Assembly: GCA_958510875.1 (NCBI GenBank)
Contig: OY294070.1
Coordinates: 41,430,306-41,494,305 of the forward strand
Origin: Endomychus coccineus
Taxonomy: Eukaryota; Arthropoda; Insecta; Coleoptera; Endomychidae
Direction of reading: 5' to 3'
DNA length: 64,000 nucleotides
Shown here: piece by piece, positions 46,501 to 50,269 of the stretch
Position numbering within the stretch: the stretch's first letter is position 1
How the letters are laid out: every line of letters begins with the position of its first letter
Notes under the pieces: generated by a model
Database searches by the model: none
The model's input: the letters and a program-made list of their open reading frames with translations, nothing else
What the model was told of the DNA's origin: nothing
Position numbers and translations under genes: made by a program

Positions 46501-48928
46501 GTGTCATCTTCAGATGAAAAATGAATTTAACAAATATTATATCTACTATATAGGTTAGGATTACAAACAAATTTTATGACTATAGGAAATAGTTCTAGGA
46601 AAAACCAGAGAGGGGTAAGGTGATTAGGTAATTCCGTGAGGACTTTAAATACTGAAATCAGGTTGTATGAAAATACAAGAACTATCACAATGATTATTGT
46701 TAAACTATTAAAATCCAGCAGCTTTGTAGAAAAATATAAATATTGGATGTAAGATTCGGAACTAGCTACACATTCAATTTCTTCTTTTTTCAGAACGAAA
46801 AGGATTTGTAGGTGTATTCGAAGGAAAAGTAAGTAGCAAAAACGGTGATGGACTATCGAAAAAAATCGTAGGCGTATTTGGGAGAGGAACAGGACAAGCA
46901 GCCGGAGGTTCAAAAACTGATAGTTTCATGAATATATATGGAACTGGCGACAATGAACGTGAGTCAAGTTCAGGCGGCAACGGTTTTATGGGTATGTGGG
47001 GAGGCCAGGGCCAGCCTCAACCAACAAATTCTGGTGGTAAAGGTTTCATAAGTGTATGGGGATCCGGGAAGGAACAACCTGTAAGACCTTCAAACAGCAA
47101 CGGTATGATTGGAATGTGGGGATCAGATGGTAACCAACCTAAACCTGTACCAGGTAGCAACGGTTTTATTAGTATGTGGGGACAAAACGGTGAACAACCT
47201 AAACCTAGACCATCGAATTCAGGTGGTAATGGTTTCATTACTATGTGGGGACAAAAAGGTGAACAACCTCAACCAACTCCAACGAATTCAGGTGGTAATG
47301 GTTTCATTACTATGTGGGGACAAAAAGGGGAACAACCTCAACCAAATCCAACGAATTCAGGTGGTAATGGTTTCATTACTATGTGGGGACAAAACGGTGA
47401 ACAACCTAGACCTAGACCATCGAATTCAGGTGGTACTGGTATTATTAGCATGTGGGGACAAAACGGTGAACAACCTAAGCCTAGACCATCGAATTCAGGT
47501 GGTAATGGTATTATTAGCATGTGGGGACAAAACGGTGAACAACCTAAGCCTAGACCATCGAATTCAGGTGGTAATGGTATTATTAGCATGTGGGGACAAA
47601 ACGGTGAACAACCTAAGCCTAGACCATCGAATCCAGGTTTCATTACTGTATGGGGAAAAGACGGCAAACAACATATCTCAACACCAACAAAACCAGGCAA
47701 CAATGGTTTTATGAACACATGGGATGGTCCTGGTGATAAAAACACTCAACCTGACAATAATAATGATGATAGTCCACTATCTAGGCCCTCAAGACCAACG
47801 AATGAAGGAAGTGGAGAACAACCTGACAATGACAATGATGATAGTCCACTATCTAGGCCCTCAAGACCAACGAATGGAGAGAGTGGAAGAGAACCTGACA
47901 ATGATGACGGTCCGCTATCTAGGCCCTCAAGACCAACGAATGAAGAGAGTGGAAGAGAACCTGACAATGATGACGGTCCTCTATCTAGGCCTTCAAGACC
48001 AAGTAATGAAGGGAGTGGAAGACAACCTGACAATGACAATGTTGATCGTCAACCCAACTATGATTATGATCGCCTTCAACCCTCTGGCGATAGACCATCA
48101 GGTTCGGGCAACAACGGTATTATAGGTATGTTCGGAAAAGGAAAACAACCCAACTATGGCAATGATCGCTATCAAACATTTGAAAATAGACCATCAAATT
48201 CAGGCAGCCAAGGTATCATAGGTATATTCGGAGGAAACGGAGGACAATCTGGCATACAAACTAATGAACAAATATCACAGGGTTCACAAAAAGGAATCAT
48301 AAGTGTGTTCTCGAAGGGACAGACTGGCGGCTATGGAAATAATTATAATAAGCAATCAGGATTTACATCTGGATCGTCAACAGGTTCAAGCGGCGGCGGT
48401 TTTATAAGTGTATTCGGGAGTGGAAGCGGAAACCAGTATGGCAACACTAATGGTGGAAGTCAAGCATCATTTGCGAGTTTACTATCTAAAACAAGTTCAA
48501 GCAAAGGTTTCATGTTCGGGAAACAAAGTGAGTATGGAGGAACCAGCATGAAAGGGTCGAGCGGTGGAGGTTTTATGTACGGAACACAAGAAACCAATGG
48601 AAATCCTGGAGCAGCATTTGCAGCATTTCAAGCTATGCTAAAAAGCAAAGCTTCCAGCATGAAAGGGTCGAGCGGCGGAGGTTTTATGTACGGAACACAA
48701 CAAGTCGATGAAAATCCTGAAGCAGCATTTGCAGCATTTCAATCTATGATGAAAAGCAAAGGCTCCAGCACAAAAGGGTCGAGCGGCGGAGGTTTCATGT
48801 ATGGAACACAACAAACCAATCAAGATCCTGACGCAGCATTTGCAGCATTTCAAGCTATGCTAAAAAGCAAAGGCTCATCAACTGGCAAAAAAGGTTTCAT
48901 AAGTGTATTCAAAAGTGAGACCAGTTAA
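16341..48928 (+). CDS. Secreted GD_N-like protein with G-F-I-x-V/M-W/F-G repeats (4 coding exons)
   Basis: CDS = 16341-16562, 46116-46269, 46332-46397, 46794-48928: 2577 nt, 858 residues. Every junction has GT/AG and the phases (0, 1, 1) keep one frame. Residues 1-17 (MWKIIQLLFLYIALSYA) are a signal peptide. Residues about 24-125 resemble the GD_N domain of insect gastrulation-defective-type proteases (NPCPEMFNMYKGPDGLMYGS; KFNKKTLCSGPP); C28 and C119 are the only cysteines, probably one disulfide. No trypsin domain follows. Instead come twelve 23-residue units (GGNGFITMWGQNGEQPKPRPSNS type), four Asp/Pro-rich units (PLSRPSRPTN), scattered G-[I/F]-I-x-[V/I]-F-G motifs, and three 38-residue units (GGGFMYGTQQ...AAFAAFQAMLKSKG). 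The role is unknown; an extracellular structural, cement, silk-like or salivary protein is a guess. The ATG sits in a short leader that follows a 3' splice site at 16318, so an upstream noncoding exon is likely. Confidence 0.85.
16620..17580 (-). pseudogene. Penelope-like element PLE2, C-terminal part and 3' end
   Basis: Minus-strand PLE remnant 60 bp downstream of exon 1 of the host gene. Frame 17554-17141 includes FCNPIITERMNKIYNKTSYI, KFMKCLKKNNINVTDKSTYC and SNLKPSIPKDKPHTVYKLNC, followed by the GIY-YIG region with its central segment damaged, and frame 17231-16986 (MYGHEYTTRIKNSEDSTALV, then KHCFDYNYQLDYKNVNI, then HKRSIQEMIHIK). This is the usual PLE endonuclease end. The 3' untranslated part contains a hammerhead fold and ends near 16620 with the CGAGAAATAGGTCAC terminal sequence shared by all PLE2 copies. 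Confidence 0.75.
16679..16720 (-). ncRNA. Hammerhead ribozyme copy in PLE2 (near-intact)
   Basis: Same 42-nt architecture as at 7452-7493, minus strand: GUCUU, CUGAUGA, stem II UGUC-GUGA-GACC, GAAAC, loop GUAU, GUA, AAGAG. The catalytic core is intact; the outermost pair of stem II and the last pair of stem I are lost. Confidence 0.7.
17675..18913. mobile_element. Solo LTR 3 (about 1.2 kb, probable)
   Basis: Begins TGTCACTTTCCGGTAAA, comparable to TGTGACCGCCTTTCTCGGTAAA at the start of LTR 2, and ends AGCTTCGTTACA, like the end of LTR 2 (CACTTCGTTACA). It also shares AAACTTTGATGCGTTAA (about 18649) with LTR 2. Flanks are ACCT (17671-17674) and ACTT (18914-18917), a 4-bp duplication with one mismatch. 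No coding sequence inside. Confidence 0.5.
18918..19239. other. Unassigned intronic spacer
   Basis: About 320 bp of AT-rich intron sequence between LTR 3 and the large foldback element. No feature recognised. Confidence 0.4.
19240..21473. mobile_element. Large foldback element (2.2 kb) with TAGTC...GACTA ends
   Basis: A 2234-bp palindromic element: left end TAGTCCAAGCAATAGAC, right end GTCTATTGCTTGGACTA. The arms run about 19240-20324 and 20536-21473, with about 210 bp of central loop. The innermost part of the arms is GAATCATACTGACGT against ACGTCAGTATGATTC. Arm divergence is modest, with indels. It is flanked by CTA on both sides (19237-19239; 21474-21476), a 3-bp target duplication. No credible protein is encoded; short frames at 19410-19640, 20126-20311 and 21341-21538 are arm sequence. 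Confidence 0.85.
21577..21624. repeat. Short hairpin
   Basis: AGCGCACGGAAA and TTTCCGTGCGCT form a 12-bp inverted repeat around a loop of about 22 nt, in the 220-bp gap between the foldback element and LTR 2. Role unknown. Confidence 0.4.
21693..23044. mobile_element. Solo LTR 2 (about 1.35 kb)
   Basis: Starts TGTGACCGCCTTTCTCGG and ends CACTTCGTTACA, with a perfect 4-bp duplication GTGT (21689-21692 and 23045-23048). It has no gag or pol. It contains a minisatellite at about 22270-22590. Related to LTR 3 (17675-18913) and more distantly to LTR 1 (3493-5585). Confidence 0.65.
22270..22590. repeat. Minisatellite inside LTR 2
   Basis: Five copies of a block CAACACAAATAATAAATTAT plus TCGGTTTTT, separated alternately by two different spacers of about 30 bp (one with AGATCTTGTGGGCAA, one with GTCGTAGGGATGTCAG). 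The higher-order unit is therefore about 135 bp. Confidence 0.8.
23215..23890 (+). pseudogene. Crypton-type tyrosine recombinase fossil
   Basis: Degenerate plus-strand coding sequence recognisable only by joining frames. Near 23285 it reads KSRSRYEHKYQLFTEWRDLN (core-binding domain of DUF3504/Crypton recombinases); then DISKYPKTTAFLKRQAAEYL (about 23431-23490); then AEHVTKFLCEAPDEQYVLAK and AILVFGI (about 23500-23580); DDVVDNEPFLVVFLRDGKTH and TSRSYTTIVNGGCTFEP (about 23600-23712); and GVPKIVAEYTNLAHSREYTD (23820-23880). The catalytic Arg, the HxxR box and the C-terminal Tyr are damaged or missing. It is cut off at about 23890, where the hAT end begins. Confidence 0.6.
24140..24432. repeat. 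39-bp AT-rich minisatellite
   Basis: About seven tandem copies of a 39-bp unit made of ACATAAACATATAACATAT followed by AAACATTATAACATATAAAC. Because 39 is a multiple of three, the reverse strand stays open and mimics a 13-residue repeat protein (FMCLYVIMFICYM). Shorter arrays of the same unit lie at about 24645-24731 and 24831-24890. Confidence 0.85.
24732..24830 (-). mobile_element. 99-bp LINE 3' end with (GTTGTA)n tail
   Basis: Insertion inside the second minisatellite array. On the minus strand it ends CAGCAATAAAGTTGTAGTTG with four GTTGTA-type tail units, as in LINE 3' ends. It is flanked by the 14-bp direct repeat ATAACATATAAACA (24718-24731 and 24831-24844), although the minisatellite could supply such a repeat by chance. 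Confidence 0.6.
25071..25853 (-). pseudogene. 5'-truncated R1/jockey-type LINE with RNase H, inserted in the hAT
   Basis: Minus-strand LINE 3' fragment. It encodes the end of an RNase H domain (ELIWVPGHQGTTGNEKADEL, then AKRGSENAPYPEQ) and the C-terminal zinc region (VITGLMTGHAPLKGHLNKLG, then LTCRLCDKDTETVTHILC), ending with an A-tail (T-run 25069-25077 on the plus strand). It is flanked by the 15-bp duplication TCAAATTGNACCATT (25056-25070; 25854-25868), which is hAT coding sequence (MVQF), so the insertion site is exact. One stop sits after HILC. Confidence 0.85.
27340..28286. other. Unassigned intronic region
   Basis: About 950 bp between the hAT 5' end and repeat A. No open frame with a recognisable domain and no clear repeat ends. 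It contains a GTAGTATAGTATAGTAC-type short tandem run near 27690-27710 and a GTTAGTTAGTTAGTTAA run near 28178. Confidence 0.4.
28880..28945. repeat. 66-nt hairpin within repeat A copy 2
   Basis: CATTGGTACGAATTGAAGAT with GT pairs to ACATCTTCAATTCGGACCAA with TG (arms of 22 bp with two mismatches, loop 22 nt). It is absent from copy 1 of repeat A at the equivalent place. It could be a small insertion or a hairpin RNA; nothing else supports either. Confidence 0.45.
29244..29500 (+). pseudogene. Pif1-like helicase C-terminal fragment
   Basis: Frame with DVFVGYHNAEQQNFVRQKLH, then DTGGLPYELILVLNRPYMIT and IDLGDGLSNGTVM. The order P-x-E-L-x-L-x(2)N-x-PYM...GL-x-NGT is that of the C-terminal motif of Pif1-family helicases, including those of Helitron transposons. 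The first in-frame ATG lies inside the fragment, there is a stop at 29442, and the following sequence (DDTGEIIRIWMKFPK in another frame) continues the homology. No replication-initiator (Rep) domain was seen. Confidence 0.5.
29566..30004. other. Unassigned intronic spacer
   Basis: About 440 bp between repeat A and the 3' end of the R1-like LINE. Nothing recognised. Confidence 0.4.
30005..32862 (-). pseudogene. R1-like LINE with ORF1, endonuclease and RT (broken)
   Basis: Minus-strand non-LTR element with higher GC than its surroundings. 5' to 3': ORF1 C-terminal region (32564-32169, including GDYNPGEDTAQTEFPKQPGH and GHQHWRGATEWEVPRRDDER); endonuclease (QVVQINLHHCRAALASL at about 32214, then QIRTLAEYLRTA-like and LLGCDANAHHTVWESRDINK, RGEASLDFL, to 31668); RT linker (31482-31075, with WRKYCQGIEDMPSYAKLHKV); RT (30837-30172, with YRNQYAYQTKKSCEKYELIQ and GCPHGDVLSPLLWSLVV). 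The RT is deleted after that motif, so the YADD box is lost, and the end joins the post-RT region (GHTRLVVGHT). Multiple frameshifts. The 3' end lies near 30005-30060. Confidence 0.8.
32863..33736 (+). pseudogene. Copia-gag fragment fused to a mariner transposase remnant
   Basis: One 143-codon open frame (32863-33294, no ATG at its start) joins two unrelated elements. Residues 1-66 (IIQCLHDRVFHSVHDKVNAK, DIMDCLEKTCSRSGLSEQ, LKAKLNNLKFKSLEDF) resemble the copia-type gag (UBN2) domain. From GDSATSIGTIHKWITDF (about 33067) it becomes a mariner transposase: EVTTSEIVDKIDGMILDYRR, VKV; after a stop, LAMFKRDEKDFLRRFVTVDE, TWIHH (33310-33390). An internal deletion joins this to DLAPCDFHLF and the C-terminal end (GIEKLEKRWAKFIVLQVDYS at 33603-33660). 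A 3' terminal repeat, AACTTTTCACCTTGCCCTCG, closes it at 33716-33735. The 5' terminal repeat is missing. Confidence 0.7.
33745..34955. mobile_element. Foldback element (1.2 kb) with TAGTC...GACTA ends and internal repeats
   Basis: Left end TAGTCGAGGAAATAAAGC, right end TTATTTCCTCGACTA, with arm similarity of 110 bp or more (CGATTCAGAAAGTGATTTA and its complement). TGT flanks both sides (33742-33744; 34956-34958). Inside are several roughly 160-bp repeats in both orientations containing TTAACAAATTCCTAGAAGAT and GATCGGCGACTT. It lies 8 bp from the end of the mariner remnant. Confidence 0.75.
35034..36591 (+). repeat. 5' LTR of Ty3/gypsy-type element (1558 bp)
   Basis: Direct repeat of 41305-42859. 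It begins TGTTATGATTTCATTTC and ends AGTTTAGTTAATA. The 4-bp target duplication ATAC is at 35030-35033 and 42860-42863. Promoter-like features include GGCCTATAAAAACGAATCTG (about 35750), a TATA-type sequence about 30 bp upstream of a plausible initiator. The LTR differs from its partner by about one substitution and a 3-bp indel by eye. Immediately downstream, TGTCGCTCAAACGTGAGGCC (36594-36613) resembles the primer-binding site for tRNA-Lys (TGGCGCCCAACGTGGGGC). Confidence 0.9.
36685..38085 (+). CDS. Gag of Ty3/gypsy-type retrotransposon
   Basis: 466 residues, open and intact. Residues 25-180 are charged and predicted coiled-coil (repeated NETNAKIEQRMSETNAKFEQ). Residues about 190-350 form the capsid-like gag region (LDEFIDEFLNNFWGENEQSK, YFRKYIEGTRKSMNAYALSL, EEEIVLYISRQYRSQISEAI). 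The C-terminal 115 residues are an Asn/Arg-rich tail (NNYRGNQNYNNRVQNNNYQN) with no CCHC zinc knuckle, so RNA binding is probably through the basic tail. The sense strand is very A-rich. The stop TAA (38083-38085) overlaps the pol frame, which is open from 38064, one base back (-1). The Asn-rich region also gives long antisense open frames that are not genes. Confidence 0.9.
   Translation: MEGDRQRTPELIGFDQEGEMISAERPPIIDSQSQIMRLLESLNLKANETNETNAKIEQRMSETNAKFEQGMSEIRDELKRVNDKFDKRTEEIMRIVETEKKEIRQHVEESIDNKLEEYNSFVNRKFNNVEKEIDIMENRMNDMGRNIEENVNVNVQSMKENQEKMINEQDERIKRIENRSEERMNIEYRNVGHENTIKFNGNIKLLHPCIFVKDLKNEIQYERNIERMKKLIRERLVDEPLLWFNCKERELNSLDEFIDEFLNNFWGENEQSKCRERLYFRKYIEGTRKSMNAYALSLYNEAQYLEPKMREEEIVLYISRQYRSQISEAIAIANIKNMNQLLSYLNRIDNKNNMGTRQQNGYNDNRNNYRGNQNYNNRVQNNNYQNNFRNRDNRNQNYYNRENRYNGNNANQNRNRYRDYRSQNNNNNRNNSRNENNQREVNCSRIESNMEREDSSSQNNQQNQDF
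38064..41216 (+). CDS. Pol polyprotein of Ty3/gypsy-type retrotransposon
   Basis: Frame open from 38064, in the -1 frame relative to gag, with a T-run (TTTTTAA at the gag stop) suited to slippage; the first ATG is at 38223. Counting from that ATG (997 residues): aspartic protease CDTGSELSLI at the start; RT with LDARTLNRLSVPQYEAPKN and catalytic YIDDIL at about 331; RNase H with LRTDASKQRFSGVLLQ at about 477, ELELASIVF and ETDHSALTSIF; integrase with HX4H (HSEFNHIGARKMW) and CDICQRAK; catalytic core AIDFL (about 737), ITDNATYF (about 797), PSERYIQEV (about 832), all DDE residues present; and a C-terminal GPY-like segment FEGPYVV near the end. No env frame before the 3' LTR. Apparently intact and likely recent. 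Confidence 0.9.
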   Translation, partial: STKSGFLRKHEYHVNVLYEHQREYIDYEQQREENESIGLIKLKGFLKGKEVEIMCDTGSELSLIREELLSEIKLTNQLKIPKVELVNISGKKITEVSKMITEHIIIGKSSLEMQLFVVPNMKSDIVMGTDELEKHGIIIDYEEKEIKLLDEIIKIGKGENENIDRPNEGCNIINAVERKDSSRNLNEIISQMKISEKYRGIISEIISQHKGLIIDETRIASNYIHKFQVKEIENFKSKNYPIPYKYIEDVRKKIGEMLEQDIIERSKTKYINPIVIAKKSNGDIRLCLDARTLNRLSVPQYEAPKNIESIFGRIIKAQIFSKVDLRHSFWLIPLHESCRDYTGFMIDGEVYRFKVTPFGIQSACSALVRSMNQILNKFEIFVVHYIDDILIFSRTVEEHKDHIKLVLNELDIAGLKINIEKCEFYKTEIKFLGYKLTREGLEMDEDRLDVIKNFKRPTNLKTLRGFLGLINYFKRLIPDLSQKEIPLVELLKKGVKWKWDNERHEAFQNLKDIFIKKLKVYHAQYDKPFILRTDASKQRFSGVLLQKQNNEEVPISFVSRMTKVHEKNYSVTELELASIVFCVKKLRFYLLGNKVRVETDHSALTSIFKNKFVNSRIQRWILLLQEYDFEIKHIPGKLNIIADTLTREEGNLKIDKRKYKVGANILLEVRGLFSLESIKNNQSTLSEKDKKKCKIKEGVYLQDIGRKELYRINQDLTLKILNHLHSEFNHIGARKMWLIFRENYIGKGDYQIAKEITKKCDICQRAKPKNIINHNLAKSIIVKECLEIVAIDFLSELIVTEKGNRHILVVVDLFSKYIKLYACKTTKSREVMHKLENYFEEIGRPRKLITDNATYFKNIRFKYFCKRNLIFHQLTSIRHPQSNPSERYIQEVIKYLRISCEGKHRQWDESISRVEKCLNHCPNTTTEKTPVLIMKGEEPDRKWLDENSVERNEILKDISNRLERNARKYMNREMRKRGRLIKFEIGELVIVRAMRVTNNKKNICGKLCFAFEGPYVVMNENAENSYELMNPENGKIRGIFNIDQIYKYNY
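41305..42859 (+). repeat. 3' LTR of Ty3/gypsy-type element (1555 bp)
   Basis: Partner of 35034-36591, nearly identical. It is preceded by the short polypurine tract AGGGGAA (41296-41302). The ATAC target duplication follows at 42860. Near-identity of the LTRs means a young insertion. Confidence 0.9.
42915..43160. repeat. Two-copy tandem repeat (about 120 bp)
   Basis: AACAATTGACGAACATATTA, then CCAAAGATTCGTGGTTATCA occurs twice (about 42949 and 43073), with TTGTTAACAATATTATATTTTA-type lead-ins. Some of the vocabulary (TTGTTAATTAACAA, ATCCGAAA) also occurs in the 15062-15918 foldback element, so this may be part of a related element whose right end is at 45583. Confidence 0.65.
43239..45333 (-). 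mobile_element. Mariner with long inverted arms, copy 1 (2.1 kb)
   Basis: Terminal repeats CAGGGTGTTCCATCTCAGAC (left) and GTCTGAGATGGAACACCTTG (right), flanked by TA (43237-43238; 45334-45335). The inverted arms extend about 430 bp inward. The transposase pseudogene is on the minus strand. A second copy lies in the opposite orientation at 54562-56719. Confidence 0.9.
43687..44670 (-). pseudogene. Mariner transposase, copy 1 (broken)
   Basis: Transposase of the 43239-45333 element. Start ATG 44670 (MVYTLQERVELVS on the minus strand), stop at 43687. Best-preserved frame 44524-44165: GHVQLMPNTQSVRQLSAASD, FHPYKIKLIQELNDDDWDRR, YNVCFSDECTFFL (first catalytic D). The rest, including QDGAPPHYAAPVCQYL and the SPDLNPLDFL region (about 44000-43860), is in other frames. 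More decayed than copy 2. One 13-residue difference from copy 2 shows that the region GAAVAVLGHVQLMP is retained here but damaged there. Confidence 0.85.
45336..45583. mobile_element. Right-end fragment of a TAGTC/GACTA foldback element (probable)
   Basis: Read leftward from 45583, the end reads TAGTCCACTCAATGAAGCCC, then AAAATCGACC. This aligns with the left end of the 15062 element (TAGTCTAGTAAATGAAGTCC, then AAAATCGACC). The left end was not found; the gypsy element and the long-arm mariner lie in between and may have disrupted it. Confidence 0.5.
45584..46115. other. End of intron 1
   Basis: About 530 bp of ordinary-looking intron ending in a polypyrimidine tract and AG (46114-46115). 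No coding or repeat feature recognised. Confidence 0.5.
46116..46269 (+). CDS. GD_N-like gene, coding exon 2
   Basis: 154 nt, phase 0 to 1. Encodes the second half of the GD_N-like domain: LLTPKNQVMGSQEVKYRMKF, then the conserved-looking end VIKFNKKTLCSGPPEP with C119. Acceptor CTTTTCAG, donor GTAAGTATT. Confidence 0.85.
46332..46397 (+). CDS. GD_N-like gene, coding exon 3
   Basis: 66-nt microexon, phase 1 to 1, between acceptor TTTTTTTTCAG and donor GTAATAA. Encodes EPDGATALWVGKTTKLKATD, the linker between the GD_N-like domain and the repeat region. Confidence 0.8.
46478..46516 (-). ncRNA. Hammerhead-like fold in intron 3 (degenerate PLE 3' end)
   Basis: Minus strand: core CUGAAGA (46507-46513), one U, stem II GACAC/GUGUU, GAAAC (46486-46490), two-pair stem III (AC/GU) with loop UAUA, then GUA. 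Stem I is poorly paired (two of three positions). This is probably the residue of a Penelope-like 3' end inserted in intron 3, antisense to the host gene. Confidence 0.4.
46794..48928 (+). CDS. GD_N-like gene, coding exon 4 (repeat region)
   Basis: 2135 nt starting in phase 1 after the acceptor TTTTTTCAG; encodes residues 148-858. The long open frame is often read from an internal ATG at 46928, but the splice-consistent frame adds 45 residues: RKGFVGVFEGKVSSKNGDGL, SKKIVGVFGRG and so on, already with the motif. Repeats: twelve W-type units at about 46980-47730 (69-bp period in the best part), four Asp/Pro units at 47740-48030, F-type motifs at 48100-48460, and three 114-bp units at 48545-48880. 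No cysteine. The antisense frames across this region are repeat artefacts. Confidence 0.85.
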
Positions 48929-49110
48929 AGGATTACCATCTATCAAAGGAAAAGGTGGAGGACGTACAGCTTTTTTTTTAATTTTCATAACCCCACAAGT
49001 AAAAATAACTAATATCGTTAGTAATCTAAGAAGATATTCTGAAGCTATGTAATACAATACTGCTCTTGAGTTTGACATACGTGTGAAATACAATTTCAAA
49101 TATTAATTAT

Positions 49111-49116
49111 AATAAA
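49111..49116 (+). terminator. Polyadenylation signal of the GD_N-like gene
   Basis: AATAAA 183 nt after the stop codon, the first such hexamer in the 3' region. The 3' UTR (48929-about 49135) is unremarkable. Confidence 0.6.
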
Positions 49117-49363
49117 CAAAGTCGTTAAATTTGATGCATGTTATTACAACGCCACCTCCCTCATTGGATGTTGAATGTAGAATTTTTCTCAAATAACTCT
49201 TCTTAGCAATTTAAGTTTGGTTTTAGTTCACCGGAATTAGCATTTGAGGTCAAAGTGAATAGTACAGCAATGTGACCTATACCAAATTGAAGGTAATTAC
49301 ATGCGAAATAAATCTGTGAAAACCGAAAGTAAAAAAAGGGTGATTTCCGAGAAATATACAATA

Positions 49364-50155
49364 TGTCTCACTAAGTTGGAACCATATGGAGAACTTTCTT
49401 ATCATTAATTTTAGAAAAAAAGTTATTCTTCATAATAAGTTCTGCATCTTCTAAAATCTAAAATACAATCATCAGGTATTACATTTTTTCACTCGTATAC
49501 GCGGTTTGTCAAAAAATATGAATTTTACTGATGAGCAAAGTACCTTTATATTTGACAATATCGAAAATAGTTATGAAAAAAAGTTGATCAGAACTGAAGA
49601 CTGCGTTCAAATATGCAATTACATCCATTTACATTGAAAAATTAGGTTTTGTTATTTTTTATTAATCTTTTTATTTTGAATAACATTATTTCTTGTGATT
49701 ATGAAACACATGATAACTGATACTAGAAATAAATAGAAATTTATTTTTCACTCATTCCACTAATGCCTCGACATATTGACCCTCTCGTTCAATACATAAA
49801 TCATTTGTATGTTAGTGCATCCTAGATTACATGTAACTACAGTTAAATTTGCATTGATATTGTAAACAAAAACGAAAAAATAATTTTTTCATTGTAAATG
49901 GATGTAATTTCATATTTCAACGCAGTTTTTTGTTCTGATCAACTTTTATAACAATTTTCGATATTGTCAGATATAAAGGTACTTTACTCTTGAGTAAATT
50001 TCATATTTTTTGACCAACCGCGTATACGACTGAAAAAAATTTATATACGATAATCGTATCTTAGATTTTAGAACAGGCAGAACTTTTTATGAGGAATGTT
50101 TATTCCCAAAATTAATAATAAAAAAGTTGTCCATATGGTTCAACTTAGTGAGACA
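49364..50155. mobile_element. MITE (792 bp) with TA target duplication
   Basis: Left end TGTCTCACTAAGTTGGAACC and right end GGTTCAACTTAGTGAGACA are inverted repeats continuing for about 270 bp per arm; TA flanks both ends (49362-49363; 50156-50157). No coding sequence. Tc1/mariner-like by its TA target. It lies about 250 bp beyond the polyadenylation signal of the GD_N-like gene. Confidence 0.8.
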
Positions 50156-50269
50156 TACTAATATATATTTACTATAGTAAAACCTTATGACCTACATATA
50201 TGTCGTAAGAGTTATTTAAACCAGAAAAGTCTCTTCACTAAACTAAAAAGCAGCGTACCTTTCAAAAAC

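Noticed and set aside
47017..48039. Long antisense and alternate-frame proteins (Leu/Pro/Ser-rich) over exon 4
   Set aside because: Shadow frames of the in-frame 69-bp repeats of the sense gene; no start context or splice support.
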